The notes: generated by a model from the sequence alone, not told the origin. Counted from the stretch's first letter, positions 1-8,830 are shown. The stretch is 64,000 bases of DNA from Flavobacterium yafengii (GCF_030010375.1 NZ_JASCRY010000003.1:124001-188000); one strand, 5' to 3'. Numbers and translations: made by a program.

Positions 1-255
1 AATGATAAATTCCTCGTTTTCAGCATCCAAAAAGAAAGTAAAATTCAGATATTTCAAATAGGAAACAACTCCAATACTCACAAAAACGACAATTATTCCA
101 AGGAAAAAATACAATTTATTAACCTCGTCAAACTTGAAAATCCAAATCACAATCATGGGCCACAACGCTCTGGCGTATTGCTGAAGCGTGTAAAAAAACA
201 TCACCAAAATTCCTATTGAAGATTGCCTTTGTGGCTGACTAAAATCGGCTCCCAT
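1..255 (-). CDS. PH-domain membrane protein, YdbT-like (partial, N-terminal 85 codons)
   Basis: The reading frame starts at 255 and runs off the left edge of the window, so only the N-terminus is present. It begins MGADFSQPQRQSSIG and continues with two hydrophobic stretches (roughly residues 15-40 and 48-66) that look like membrane segments. Its ATG overlaps the stop of the upstream gene (TAATG), so the two are probably translationally coupled. A short bacterial-PH membrane protein followed by a longer one is the YdbS/YdbT arrangement known in many bacteria; the role of that pair is not well defined. The family call rests mainly on the neighbour and the membrane topology, since the PH domains themselves would lie outside the window. 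Confidence 0.6.
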   Translation of the reverse strand, partial: MGADFSQPQRQSSIGILVMFFYTLQQYARALWPMIVIWIFKFDEVNKLYFFLGIIVVFVSIGVVSYLKYLNFTFFLDAENEEFII

Positions 256-776
256 TACAATTGCTTTTGTATTTTCCCCATCAACAATTGTTTGATATTT
301 TCGGCTTTTTCTTTCTCGATTCCAGGAATTTCAATATCACTTGAACTTCCGCCGGCAGTAAAAATTTCTATTTTGGCCAGACCAAAATAACGTGAAATTA
401 ATCCTTCATGCAATGCCACATGTTGTACTCTGTTATAAGGAATTACGATAGTATTTGTAGCGATAATTCCGTGTCTAAAAAGCACATCGTGTTCCCTAAA
501 TGCAAATCCTTTTTTCTTGAATCCAATAATAGAAAATACTACTAACAAAATCGAGAATAAAGGAATTACAATTCCCAAAATCAGCCAGACTCTTCCAGAA
601 AATAGTTCTGGCTTAAAAACAGAAATTAATACCGGAACAAGAATAAGTATTCCTATTATTATGGCAACATTGATTAAAACCACTCTTATGTATTTAGGAT
701 GCAAATTCGTAAAAGTGACTTCCTCAAATTTAGGAAGTTGATTAATATCAATTGTTTCGTTTGTAAAATTTTCCAT
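255..776 (-). CDS. PH-domain (bPH2) membrane protein, YdbS-like
   Basis: A 173-residue protein with a soluble N-terminus, two transmembrane helices (about residues 30-52 and 63-84) and a C-terminal bacterial PH-like domain. The domain shows the family pattern of a hydrophobic strand, then VLFRHGI, then IPYNRVQHV, then a segment containing GLAKIEIFTAGG and a final helix. Length is normal for YdbS-type proteins (about 160 residues). It is the first gene of a pair with the partial gene downstream. The molecular role is not established for the family; a membrane or envelope function is inferred from topology. Confidence 0.75.
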   Translation of the reverse strand: MENFTNETIDINQLPKFEEVTFTNLHPKYIRVVLINVAIIIGILILVPVLISVFKPELFSGRVWLILGIVIPLFSILLVVFSIIGFKKKGFAFREHDVLFRHGIIATNTIVIPYNRVQHVALHEGLISRYFGLAKIEIFTAGGSSSDIEIPGIEKEKAENIKQLLMGKIQKQL

Positions 777-806
777 TTATAAAATTTAGTTTAAAGCGTA
801 AGGTCT

Positions 807-844
807 AAAGTTTAAAGTTACTTTTCAAAACAACTTTAAACTTT
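807..844. repeat. 13-bp inverted repeat between menB and the PH-domain gene
   Basis: The arms AAAGTTTAAAGTT (807-819) and its exact complement (832-844) are separated by 12 bases. It lies just downstream of the menB stop. There is no clear T-run on the minus strand, so it may be a weak terminator, an mRNA 3' stabiliser, or one of the palindromic intergenic elements seen elsewhere in this window. Confidence 0.6.
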
Positions 845-858
845 AAACATCAAACTTT

Positions 859-1689
859 TTATGGCAACCATTTTTTTTCAAAATTCGGTTTTCTTTTCTC
901 GAGGAATGCATTTCGACCTTCTTTGGCTTCTTCGGTCATATACGCAAGCCTTGTTGCTTCACCAGCAAAAACTTGTTGTCCTACCATTCCATCATCCGTT
1001 AGATTCATGGCAAATTTCAACATTTTAATCGCCATTGGAGATTTTTGCAAAATTTCCTGCGCCCATTCGTAAGCCGTATCTTCTAATTCAGCATGTGGAA
1101 TTACAGCATTTACCATTCCCATATCCATAGCGTCCTGAGCTGAATAATTACGCCCCAAGAAGAAAATCTCGCGCGCTTTTTTCTGTCCCACCATTTTAGC
1201 TAAATACGCTGAACCGTATCCACCGTCAAAACTCGTTACATCGGCATCTGTTTGTTTGAAAATCGCATGTTCTTTACTTGCCAAAGTCAAATCGCAAACC
1301 ACATGCAAACTATGCCCTCCGCCAACAGCCCAACCTGGAACTACAGCGATAACTACTTTTGGCATGAATCGTATTAAACGTTGCACTTCCAAAATGTTCA
1401 AACGATGTTGTCCGTCATCGCCCACATATCCTTGATGTCCGCGTGCGTTTTGATCGCCACCGCTGCAAAAAGAATACACGCCATCTTTGGAAGACGGCCC
1501 TTCGGCAGAAAGTAAAACGACACCGATAGACGTATCTTCCTGCGCATCATAAAAGGCATTATATAGCTCAGCGGTCGTTTTTGGACGGAATGCATTGCGC
1601 ACATCCGGCCTGTTGAAAGCAATTCTGGCAACGCCATTGCATTTCTTATAAGTGATATCTTCGTATTCTTTAGCAGTGATCCAATCCAT
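859..1689 (-). CDS. menB: 1,4-dihydroxy-2-naphthoyl-CoA synthase MenB
   Basis: A 276-residue crotonase-fold enzyme that closes the second ring of the menaquinone headgroup, converting o-succinylbenzoyl-CoA to 1,4-dihydroxy-2-naphthoyl-CoA in the cytoplasm. Visible hallmarks are CSGGDQ and GWAVGGGHSLH (oxyanion-hole regions) and the MenB-specific stretch QTDADVTSFDGGYGS. The TDAD form, with Asp where the E. coli enzyme has Gly, is the type that does not need bicarbonate. Length is typical. menD lies about 4 kb away on the same strand but is separated by unrelated genes, so the men genes are scattered here. Identity is very secure. Confidence 0.96.
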   Translation of the reverse strand: MDWITAKEYEDITYKKCNGVARIAFNRPDVRNAFRPKTTAELYNAFYDAQEDTSIGVVLLSAEGPSSKDGVYSFCSGGDQNARGHQGYVGDDGQHRLNILEVQRLIRFMPKVVIAVVPGWAVGGGHSLHVVCDLTLASKEHAIFKQTDADVTSFDGGYGSAYLAKMVGQKKAREIFFLGRNYSAQDAMDMGMVNAVIPHAELEDTAYEWAQEILQKSPMAIKMLKFAMNLTDDGMVGQQVFAGEATRLAYMTEEAKEGRNAFLEKRKPNFEKKWLP

Positions 1690-2384
1690 TACAATTGATT
1701 TAAATTATTTTAGTGTAAAAATAAATCATTTTTTACATTTTATCTATTCTATTTAGACAAGCTTATGGTAATCCTTCTCTGATTAAAGGCTTTATAATGT
1801 TAAAAAACAACAAAAAAAGATCATTTTAACAGTCAGCAATTCAAATTATTTCTAAATTTAAATAATGCTAATCAGATGAATACAAATTGTTTGTCTTGAT
1901 TAATTATTGATTCTTCACTGATTTATTAACCTAAAAAAAGAATATATTGAATACCATTAAAAATGTTGTCGCTCCTTTTTCTACGGTAATAACTTATAAA
2001 AATATTTCAAAAGCCCCGATTAACGAGTTAATGATACAACCATTTGCCCCAGCAGTAAAAAATAAAAAGTAACACCTACGGTTAACTAAAGAGCTATTTT
2101 TCTTGTTCTTGCAAAAGTGAGACATTAATAAACAATTGTTTTAGAAAATTATCTTCCAATATATACAAAACCAACGGCTTTATCGTGAAATTATTTCTTA
2201 ACTCCTAAGCAAGTGATTGGACATTTAAAGACAAACTATTCTTTAAAGTACTTTACGCTTAAGTTAATATTTTTAAAATAGTATAGAGCATACTATTATT
2301 CTTAAAGGCGGATAAAGCTACTTTAAACTTCAAATTTATTTTAGTGCTGCTAGAATTTAATATTCTAAAACAGCATTAAAAAGA
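1690..2384. other. Long intergenic region, no gene recognised
   Basis: About 700 bases between menB and the S1-domain gene. I find no convincing reading frame in it. It is AT-rich and holds several small hairpins. One has arms AATAGTAT/ATACTATT at 2277-2297. An imperfect one lies near 2343-2377, with the inner pair AGAAT/ATTCT. It could hold a decayed gene or a small RNA, but nothing in the sequence proves either. Confidence 0.4.
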
Positions 2385-2420
2385 GAAAGACTAACCGTTA
2401 TGATTAGTCTTTCTTTTTTT
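2385..2420. terminator. Intrinsic terminator, probably bidirectional
   Basis: Stem GAAAGACTAA (2385-2394) pairs with TTAGTCTTTC (2404-2413), with a 9-base loop. It is followed on the plus strand by a run of T. It sits directly after the stop of the minus-strand S1-domain gene; on that strand the tail is a weaker CTCTTTTT. Confidence 0.8.
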
Positions 2421-3274
2421 TATTCCTTAACCAAGTAAATTCCGTCTTCCTTGATTTCTATTAATTTCTCTCGGTACAAAGCACCAATAGCTTTCTTGAA
2501 GGTTTTCTTACTCATCTTCAAAACCGTTTTAATGTCTTCCGGATGTGAATTATCAGTCAAACGCAAGAAACCTCTGCTGGCTCTTAACTCATCCAGGATT
2601 TTTTCTGCATTTGGTTCGATACTTTGATATCCTTGAACTTGCAATGCCACATCAATTTTATTATCCGGACGAATTGTCTTGATATATCCTCGCATGCGGT
2701 CTCCCGTGCGAATCGCATCATCATACACTTCATCTTTGTACATCAAACCTTTGTACTTTTCGTTGATAATAACATTGATTCCTAATTCAGTGATATGGGA
2801 AACGATTAAATCGACTTCTTCCCCTTTTTCAACCGTTAGGTGATCATTTTTTAAAAACTGATTCAATTTACTGGAAGCCACCAAACGATTGGTTTTCTCG
2901 TCCATATAAAGGTACACCAAGTAGCGTTTCCCTTTTTCCATAGGACGCGCCTGCTCTTTAAACGGAACCAAAATATCCTTTTCCATTCCCCAATCCATAA
3001 AAGCACCAATCTGATTGGTATAATTCACACGCAAAAGTGCAAATTCATTCAATAATATATACGGTTCTAATGTTGTGGCAACGGGTCTTTCTTCGTGGTC
3101 CAAGTACACAAAAACAATCAACTCCTCACCTATTTCAAATTCGTTTGGTACATATTTGTTAGGCAACAGAATGTCATGAATTCCTTCGGGATCTTTTTCT
3201 GGATTCCCCAGAAACAAACCCACTTTGGTATCGCGTAATATGGTAAGCGTATTGTATTTTCCTATTTCAATCAT
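2420..3274 (-). CDS. cvfB: S1 RNA-binding domain protein, CvfB/YitL family
   Basis: A 284-residue protein built as tandem S1-like beta-barrels followed by a winged helix. Visible features are the opening MIEIGKYNTLTI, the second S1 unit around NYTNQIGAFMDWGMEKDILVP, a third near ELGINVIINEKYKGLMYKDEV, and a C-terminal winged helix with SKKTFKKAIGALYREKLI. This matches the CvfB family, known in staphylococci as an RNA-binding virulence regulator; in Bacteroidota the role is not established. It is a single gene with its own downstream terminator. Confidence 0.85.
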   Translation of the reverse strand: MIEIGKYNTLTILRDTKVGLFLGNPEKDPEGIHDILLPNKYVPNEFEIGEELIVFVYLDHEERPVATTLEPYILLNEFALLRVNYTNQIGAFMDWGMEKDILVPFKEQARPMEKGKRYLVYLYMDEKTNRLVASSKLNQFLKNDHLTVEKGEEVDLIVSHITELGINVIINEKYKGLMYKDEVYDDAIRTGDRMRGYIKTIRPDNKIDVALQVQGYQSIEPNAEKILDELRASRGFLRLTDNSHPEDIKTVLKMSKKTFKKAIGALYREKLIEIKEDGIYLVKE

Positions 3275-3639
3275 TTTCTTTCAATTTCTAAAGCGCAAAG
3301 GTACGAAGTTTGAAAATAGTAAATTAAGAAACTGTCTACAAAAAAACAAAGCCAGAATCCGACGATTATTTTCTTTTTTAGGAGCATAAATTTACGTTGT
3401 TTCATCGCGAGTTGTCCCGCTGTCCGCAGTATCTTTTTCTCTAGTTCTCGATACTCGCTTTTCAAGCGAACTCGAACTGACGAGAAAAAGGATACTTGCT
3501 TCCATCGGGGCTAGATTAGAAAGTTTTGTTTTTCATAATTTCGAACATTATAAGAGTAAACAAATCCTAAAATCGTATTTCGCTTATACTTTCTTTTTCT
3601 TTTTTACTAACTTTGAGGAAACTAAAAAAAAACCAATTA
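3275..3639. other. Intergenic region with hairpin element and promoter of the M28 peptidase
   Basis: The divergent gap between cvfB and the peptidase gene. It contains the hairpin element described separately. Just before the peptidase it has a TAACTTTG (3608-3615) that fits the Bacteroidota -7 element TAnnTTTG. An open frame on the minus strand at 3271-3465 runs through here, but it has no recognisable features and I do not call it a gene. Confidence 0.55.
3414..3513. repeat. Long imperfect palindromic (REP/MITE-like) hairpin element
   Basis: An approximately 100-base region that folds on itself. The outer arms are CCCGCTGTCCGCA against a complement of TGCTTCCATCGGGG (imperfect). The middle arms are GTATCTTTTTCTC against GAGAAAAAGGATAC (one bulge). 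The inner arms are AGTTCTCGATACTCGCTT against AAGCGAACTCGAACT (imperfect). On the minus strand it begins AGCCCCGAT and ends with GCGGACAGCGGGAC. From memory, similar AGCCCCGAT...AGCGGGA elements are dispersed in flavobacterial genomes; only the fold is shown by this window. Confidence 0.6.
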
Positions 3640-4992
3640 ATGAAACCAACCTCAATTCTCTGTTTGTTCCTACTACTATTCATTTCTCATACTAATTACG
3701 CACAAACCACAGTCGATGATCCCGAAATAAAAAAAATGGTTGCCGAAGTAAAATCCGAAAACATGGAAGCTACGGTTCGAAAACTCGTATCTTTTGGAAC
3801 CCGACATACGTTGAGCGACACTAAAAGCAACACCCGCGGTATTGGTGCGGCGCAACGCTGGGTAAAATCAGAGTTTGATAAATATGCTTTGGCATCTAGC
3901 GGAAGACTAACTTCAGTTATTGATTTTTTTACCATCAAAGCAGACGGAAGACGTATTACCACCGACAGCCAGTTGGGTAATGTTATGGCAACCTTAAAAG
4001 GAACTGATCCTACAGATGATCGTGTATTAATTATAAGCGGCCATTTAGATTCCCGTGCTTCAGATGTAATGGATGCTAAATCAGATGCACCAGGTGCTAA
4101 TGACGATGCTTCTGGAGTAGCTGCCATGATGGAACTGGCCCGAATAATGAGTCAAAGAGAATTTCCTTTTACATTAATTTTTGTAGCTGTTGTTGGTGAA
4201 GAGCAAGGATTGTACGGAGCCAAGCATTTAGCGGATGTTGCCAAAGATGGAAAATGGAACGTTATTGCGATGATTAATAATGATATGATTGGAAACAGTT
4301 TGTCCAGCGGTACATTATTGCGAGACAATACTAAAGTTCGCGTTTTCAGTGAAACAATTCCATTTTTAGAAACAGAAGCCGAATCAAAAATGCGTAAATC
4401 GACCAATCGAGATAATGACAGTCCATCCAGACAATTAGCCCGATACATCAAAACGGTTACCAATCAATATGTAGAGCAACTGGATATTAATTTAGTCTAT
4501 CGCAACGACCGTTTCTTGCGAGGTGGTGACCACACTCCTTTTAGTCAAAATGGATTTACAGCCATTCGTTTTTGTGAAATGAACGAAAACTACGATCACC
4601 AACATCAAAATGTTCGAAAAGAAAATAACATCCAGTACGGCGATCTTGCCGAGTTTATGGACTTTGAATATATGAAGAAAGTAACGTGTTCTAACTTGGC
4701 TACGTTCAGTAATTTGGCTTGGTCTCCAAAAGCACCAACAAACGTAGGTATTGAAGTAAAGGATTTGACTAATTTTTCTACTTTAGCATGGACTGCTCCT
4801 GAGGGAAAATCAGTTTATGGATATAACATTCTTATCAGAGAAACGTCATCACAACATTGGGAAAAAGCAATTTTTGTAAAAGACACAAAAGCTGAAATCC
4901 CGTATTCTAAAGACAATTTTTTCTTCGCTGTTCAAACAGTTGATGCATTAGGACATTCCAGTTTACCGGTTTTCCCAGTGCCAATTCGTTAA
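3640..4992 (+). CDS. Secreted M28 family zinc peptidase
   Basis: A 450-residue protein with a clear Sec signal peptide (MKPTSILCLFLLLFISHTNYAQ start region), so it is exported. The zinc ligands of the M28 family are in order: SGHLDS (His near residue 134), GANDDASG (Asp near 154), GEEQG (catalytic and ligand Glu near 181), NNDMIG (Asp near 213) and GGDHTPF (His near 297). The C-terminal 85 residues resemble a fibronectin type III-like module. I chose ATG 3640 rather than an upstream TTG at 3613, because the TTG lies inside a TAACTTTG promoter element and the ATG starts the signal peptide. Such enzymes act as extracellular aminopeptidases. A strong terminator follows. Confidence 0.9.
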   Translation: MKPTSILCLFLLLFISHTNYAQTTVDDPEIKKMVAEVKSENMEATVRKLVSFGTRHTLSDTKSNTRGIGAAQRWVKSEFDKYALASSGRLTSVIDFFTIKADGRRITTDSQLGNVMATLKGTDPTDDRVLIISGHLDSRASDVMDAKSDAPGANDDASGVAAMMELARIMSQREFPFTLIFVAVVGEEQGLYGAKHLADVAKDGKWNVIAMINNDMIGNSLSSGTLLRDNTKVRVFSETIPFLETEAESKMRKSTNRDNDSPSRQLARYIKTVTNQYVEQLDINLVYRNDRFLRGGDHTPFSQNGFTAIRFCEMNENYDHQHQNVRKENNIQYGDLAEFMDFEYMKKVTCSNLATFSNLAWSPKAPTNVGIEVKDLTNFSTLAWTAPEGKSVYGYNILIRETSSQHWEKAIFVKDTKAEIPYSKDNFFFAVQTVDALGHSSLPVFPVPIR

Positions 4993-5017
4993 AAATCGTT
5001 CAATAATAAACAAAAAA

Positions 5018-5045
5018 AGCGTTTGCCAAGGCAAACGCTTTTTTT
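5018..5045. terminator. Intrinsic terminator, bidirectional
   Basis: A perfect 10-bp stem AGCGTTTGCC/GGCAAACGCT with an AA loop, flanked by an A-run on the left and a T-run on the right. It serves the convergent M28 peptidase (plus) and DUF2853 gene (minus). Confidence 0.92.
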
Positions 5046-5071
5046 ATAGTAAAACATTTTAAAATTAAGTA

Positions 5072-5413
5072 TTAATTGTAAACACTCTCTTTTTTGAAGT
5101 GAATAGTCAATAAATAATAAACGACCACTCTGTATTTATTTTTATTGGAACGACCGTATTTTTCCATAACGGCATCTATTGCTGTATCTAATTCCGGCCC
5201 ATCTGCAAGCCCTAATTTCTTGATTAGAAAATTGTTTTTCACAGTATCTAATTCGGCTTGTTGGGTTCCGGCTACCGTTGCTGAATCATCATTATAAATT
5301 GACGGACCACAACCAATAGTTACTTTTGTTAACAAATCCATGTCTGGATTTACACCACATTTGTCTTTCAAATCGGCAGCATACTTTACAATTAATTCGT
5401 CTCTTGCACTCAT
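5072..5413 (-). CDS. DUF2853 family protein
   Basis: A 113-residue, cytoplasmic, mostly helical protein beginning MSARDELIVKYAADLKDKCG. The conserved segments are the KCGVNPDMDLLTKVTIGCGPSIYN region and a C-terminal YGRSNKNKYRVVVYYLL. This matches the small DUF2853 family, which is common in Bacteroidota and Proteobacteria and has no assigned function. It is monocistronic as far as can be seen, sharing the bidirectional terminator with the convergent peptidase gene. Confidence 0.85.
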   Translation of the reverse strand: MSARDELIVKYAADLKDKCGVNPDMDLLTKVTIGCGPSIYNDDSATVAGTQQAELDTVKNNFLIKKLGLADGPELDTAIDAVMEKYGRSNKNKYRVVVYYLLTIHFKKESVYN

Positions 5414-5501
5414 AAATAAAAGTTTAATATTTGATTAATAGATTTTTACACTCTCAAATTTAAACATTTAATCATGCCTTTTAACGGACATCTCAAAATA
5501 A

Positions 5502-7175
5502 TTAAACCAATTCTTTAAAATATTGCAGTAAAATGCTGTCGTTTTCCAAAGTAGGTGTGAAAATTTCTAAAATACTTGGTTTTTCATTTTGAGCATACAA
5601 AGCAGTCAAACTTGTCTCTAAACTCGCTTCATCGCTGGCAATACTATATTCAAAACCATACATTTTAGCCAAATGTTCCGCAGTTAAACAATGAGAAGTT
5701 TCAAAGAATGTATTAAAAACGGGACTTTCTTCATGTCCTGGTAAAATCCTGAATATTCCGCCACCTCCGTTATTGATTAGAATAATCTTGAAGTTTTTCG
5801 GGATATAATTGTTCCATAACGCATTACTATCGTACAAAAAACCAACATCTCCCGTTATGAAAACAGTCTGTTTTTCATAACGTCCAAATGACGAGACAGC
5901 CGCGCCAATAGCCGTAGAAGTACTTCCGTCGATTCCGCTGGTACCGCGATTGCAATATACTTCAATCGAAGGATGAACATCAATTAATTGTGCATATCGA
6001 ATTGCTGAACTATTGCTTATTTGCAACTGACTATTGATTGGTAAACATTGAATCACTTTTTCGAAAACTTTAAAATCCGAAAAAGGAATTTTAGAAAGAT
6101 ACACGTCGCTTTTTAACTTTCGCAACGCTTTTACAGTATCTAATTGCTCGAAATAATTACTTTCTATTGCGTTTGCAAGCGGCAGGAAAGTGTCAAAAAA
6201 CACATTTGGGTCTACTTCAAAATGTTTGGTCAAAGCGCCAAAAGTGTCATAAGCCCTCCAAGAATCAACATGCCAATGGTGTTTTGGTTTGTATTTTCTT
6301 AAAAAAGCCTTGATTCGTTTTGACACGACCATTCCGCCGAAAGTGACTAAAATATCCGGACGAAAATTTTCAAAATCTTCATTCGTAAAAGGTGTAATTA
6401 TCGTGTCTATATTATTGATAAAAGTATCGTGATGCACGTTAGAAGTCGTTTCAGTCAGCACGACAACCGACTCCTCTTTGGCGAAAGCCTCTATTATATT
6501 TGTATTGATGGCATTCGGCTCATTCACACCAACCAAAATCATTTTTTTGGTGGAATTGTTCCAAATCGTTGCAAATTCTGAAACGTCTTCAATGGAAATT
6601 GCCTGAGTAGCATTTGCGGAAGCGATAGTTTTCACTTCGACTGAAAGTTCCGAAACGGTTTCGTACAAAGGTTCTTCAAAAGGCGCATTGATGTGAACGG
6701 GACCTTTTTGAGTGATTGCCGTATTGATCGCCTCGTTGATTTTTAAATCATTTTCGGTCGAAACATCCTCATGTAAATTAGCATTGTATAAGGAATGGTT
6801 TTCGAATACATTTTCCTGCCGAATCGTTTGTCCGTCGCCAATATCAATTTTGCTTTGTGGTCTGTCTGCCGAAATCACAATCATAGGAATCTGGCTGTAA
6901 AATGCTTCTGCAAAAGCCGGATAATAATTTAACAAAGCAGAACCGGAAGTACACACCAAAGCCACTGGTTGCTTGGTTTGTTGTGCTATACCCAATGCAA
7001 AAAAAGCAGCAGAACGCTCGTCAGCAATGCTGTAACATTGAAAAGCGGGATTATTTACAAAACCAATTGTAAGCGGGGCATTTCGAGAACCCGGGGAAAT
7101 AATTATGGTGGTGATTCCTTTGGCCAAACAAATTTCAATAATGCTTTGTGCTAAAGGTATTTTGGGGTAAATCAT
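5502..7175 (-). CDS. menD: MenD, SEPHCHC synthase (menaquinone biosynthesis)
   Basis: A 557-residue thiamine-diphosphate enzyme that joins isochorismate and 2-oxoglutarate to make 2-succinyl-5-enolpyruvyl-6-hydroxy-3-cyclohexene-1-carboxylate, the first committed step to menaquinone. Visible motifs: ISPGSRNAPL near the N-terminus (ThDP activation), a central domain, and the C-terminal ThDP/Mg site GDVGFLYDSNALWN with ILINNGGGGIFRILPG. I chose the start MIYPKIPLAQSI at 7175. An upstream in-frame ATG at 7205 would put the start ahead of a TATCTTTG -7 element at 7195-7202. Length matches the family. Confidence 0.95.
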   Translation of the reverse strand: MIYPKIPLAQSIIEICLAKGITTIIISPGSRNAPLTIGFVNNPAFQCYSIADERSAAFFALGIAQQTKQPVALVCTSGSALLNYYPAFAEAFYSQIPMIVISADRPQSKIDIGDGQTIRQENVFENHSLYNANLHEDVSTENDLKINEAINTAITQKGPVHINAPFEEPLYETVSELSVEVKTIASANATQAISIEDVSEFATIWNNSTKKMILVGVNEPNAINTNIIEAFAKEESVVVLTETTSNVHHDTFINNIDTIITPFTNEDFENFRPDILVTFGGMVVSKRIKAFLRKYKPKHHWHVDSWRAYDTFGALTKHFEVDPNVFFDTFLPLANAIESNYFEQLDTVKALRKLKSDVYLSKIPFSDFKVFEKVIQCLPINSQLQISNSSAIRYAQLIDVHPSIEVYCNRGTSGIDGSTSTAIGAAVSSFGRYEKQTVFITGDVGFLYDSNALWNNYIPKNFKIILINNGGGGIFRILPGHEESPVFNTFFETSHCLTAEHLAKMYGFEYSIASDEASLETSLTALYAQNEKPSILEIFTPTLENDSILLQYFKELV

Positions 7176-7194
7176 TGTTTTAGTTTCAAAGAAA

Positions 7195-7202
7195 CAAAGA
7201 TA
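7195..7202 (-). promoter_or_regulatory. -7 promoter element of menD
   Basis: On the minus strand the sequence reads TATCTTTG, fitting the Bacteroidota housekeeping sigma consensus TAnnTTTG. It lies 20 bases upstream of the chosen menD ATG. This supports the shorter menD start. Confidence 0.6.
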
Positions 7203-7269
7203 CAAAGATGTAAAGGTTTTTCTCTAATCTTAAATAGTTTTCTTAAATTTGAAGGAAAATAAATTCTAT

Positions 7270-7767
7270 ATGGAAATCAAAATAAGACCGGCTGTTTTTA
7301 CCGATTTAGATACAATATTGGAAATCATCAATCACCAAATACTGAATAGTACTTCGATTTATGATTATGAGCCACGTGATTTTGAAACCCATAAATTGTG
7401 GTTTGAAGACAAAATGAATCATGACTTGCCTGTTATTGTTGCTGAAACTGAAAACGGAACAATTGGATATGCTACTTATGGCACTTTTCGTCATAAAATA
7501 GGCTATCGTTTTACAGTGGAACATTCTGTTTATGTTGCGGAAGAATTTTTAGGAAAAGGTGTTGGGAAATTATTATTAGCTGAACTTATTCAATTGGCAA
7601 AAAAACAAAAATACCACACTATGATTGGCGTTATTGACTCCGAAAACAAAGGAAGTATTGCTTTTCATAAAAAATATGGTTTTGAAACCGTTGGCGTTAT
7701 TAAAGAATCCGGCTATAAATTTGATCGTTGGTTGAGTTCCGTTTTCATGCAATTGATTTTAGAATAA
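7270..7767 (+). CDS. GNAT family N-acetyltransferase, phosphinothricin acetyltransferase-like
   Basis: A 165-residue GNAT-fold protein. It starts MEIKIRPAVFTDLDTILEI, has the substrate-side segment NSTSIYDYEPRDF, the acetyl-CoA binding loop region VYVAEEFLGKGVGKLLL (the Q/R-x-x-G-x-G/A motif), and the closing segment ENKGSIAFHKKYGFETVGV. The pattern is that of the phosphinothricin/methionine sulfoximine acetyltransferase subgroup, which acetylate small amino-acid-like amines. Substrate here is not determinable. ATG 7270 is preferred over an upstream TTG at 7249. Gene runs alone on the plus strand, divergent from menD. Confidence 0.82.
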   Translation: MEIKIRPAVFTDLDTILEIINHQILNSTSIYDYEPRDFETHKLWFEDKMNHDLPVIVAETENGTIGYATYGTFRHKIGYRFTVEHSVYVAEEFLGKGVGKLLLAELIQLAKKQKYHTMIGVIDSENKGSIAFHKKYGFETVGVIKESGYKFDRWLSSVFMQLILE

Positions 7768-7829
7768 TTGAATTTGTACTAGAATATAGTTCGTTTATTC
7801 AACATATTTAGCTTTAAAAATTTTATGAC

Positions 7830-7859
7830 TTTAAGACTTGAGACTTTATAGTATATTTG
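7830..7859 (+). promoter_or_regulatory. Housekeeping promoter of the dihydrouridine synthase gene
   Basis: TTT at 7830-7832 and TATATTTG at 7852-7859 are 19 bases apart, matching the Bacteroidota -33/-7 arrangement. The start codon is only 17 bases beyond the -7 box, so the leader must be very short. Confidence 0.6.
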
Positions 7860-7875
7860 CACAACTAAAAATTTC

Positions 7876-8826
7876 ATGGACTATACCTTACTTTCATCGC
7901 CTTTACAGGGATTTACCGACTTTCGTTTTAGAAATGCCCAAAACAAATTATTTGGAGGAATTGATACTTTTTACTCACCTTACATTCGCTTAAACGGAAA
8001 AATGGTTATCAAACCGTCTTACGAACGCGACCTGCTTCCGGAGAACAATCTTGATTTAGAGGTAATTCCGCAAGTGATAACAAACGATGCCGATGAATTT
8101 TTATTTGTAGCCAAATATGTTCGAGAATTGGGTTATAAAGAGTTAAACTGGAATTTAGGATGTCCTTATCCTATGGTTACCAAGTCCGGTATGGGTTCCG
8201 GTTTGATTAGCAATCCAGAAAAAATCAACAATATACTTCACAGAGCACATACTGAATCTGACATTATTGTATCTATGAAAATGCGTTTGGGGTATGAAAA
8301 CAGTGAAGAAATTCTTGACGTTTTACCTATTTTAGATACGTATCCTATTAAGAATATTGCGATTCATGCGCGTATTGGGAAACAACTGTACAAAGGTGGT
8401 GTAAACTTAGATGCATTCCAGCATTGTATTGACAATACGAAACATAAACTGTATTATAATGGAGATATAACCTCCGTGACTAAGTTTCATGAAATGCAGC
8501 AACGATTTCCAACCATTGACCATTGGATGATTGGCCGAGGATTAATTTCGGATCCATTTTTACCTAGTATGATAAAAAACAATACTTCAGAATATCCTGC
8601 AAACAAAATGGAATTGTTCAGTGCGTTTCACGATACTCTGTATGCTATTTATAGTGAATCGCTTTCGGGTTCAACACATATTTTACTGAAAATGTACCAT
8701 TTATGGGAATACTTTTCGGCTACGTTTTCAAATCCGCATAAGGTTTTAAAGAAAATAAAAAAAGCACAAAGCATCCGAAATTACGAAGCTGCTGTTGCGG
8801 AAATTTTCAAAAATGAAAAAATTTAA
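7876..8826 (+). CDS. tRNA-dihydrouridine synthase (DusC-like)
   Basis: A 316-residue FMN-dependent TIM-barrel enzyme that reduces uridines in the tRNA D-loop. Motifs: the N-terminal SSPLQGFTDFRFR (FMN loop), ELNWNLGCPYPMVTKSGMGSGL with the catalytic cysteine in GCP, KMRLGY, AIHAR and the late phosphate-binding GRGLISDP. The spacing and the short helical C-terminal domain fit the DusC subgroup. It is preceded by a good -33/-7 promoter and followed by a palindromic element, so it appears monocistronic. Confidence 0.9.
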   Translation: MDYTLLSSPLQGFTDFRFRNAQNKLFGGIDTFYSPYIRLNGKMVIKPSYERDLLPENNLDLEVIPQVITNDADEFLFVAKYVRELGYKELNWNLGCPYPMVTKSGMGSGLISNPEKINNILHRAHTESDIIVSMKMRLGYENSEEILDVLPILDTYPIKNIAIHARIGKQLYKGGVNLDAFQHCIDNTKHKLYYNGDITSVTKFHEMQQRFPTIDHWMIGRGLISDPFLPSMIKNNTSEYPANKMELFSAFHDTLYAIYSESLSGSTHILLKMYHLWEYFSATFSNPHKVLKKIKKAQSIRNYEAAVAEIFKNEKI

Positions 8827-8830
8827 ATTA

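Noticed and set aside
3271..3465. Open frame of 64 codons on the minus strand overlapping the cvfB start
   Set aside because: It runs through the palindromic element and a low-complexity stretch, overlaps the cvfB start by a few bases, and has no recognisable domain or start signal.
3613..3639. TTG start nine codons upstream of the M28 peptidase ATG
   Set aside because: The TTG is part of the TAACTTTG -7 element, and the ATG at 3640 gives a clean signal peptide.
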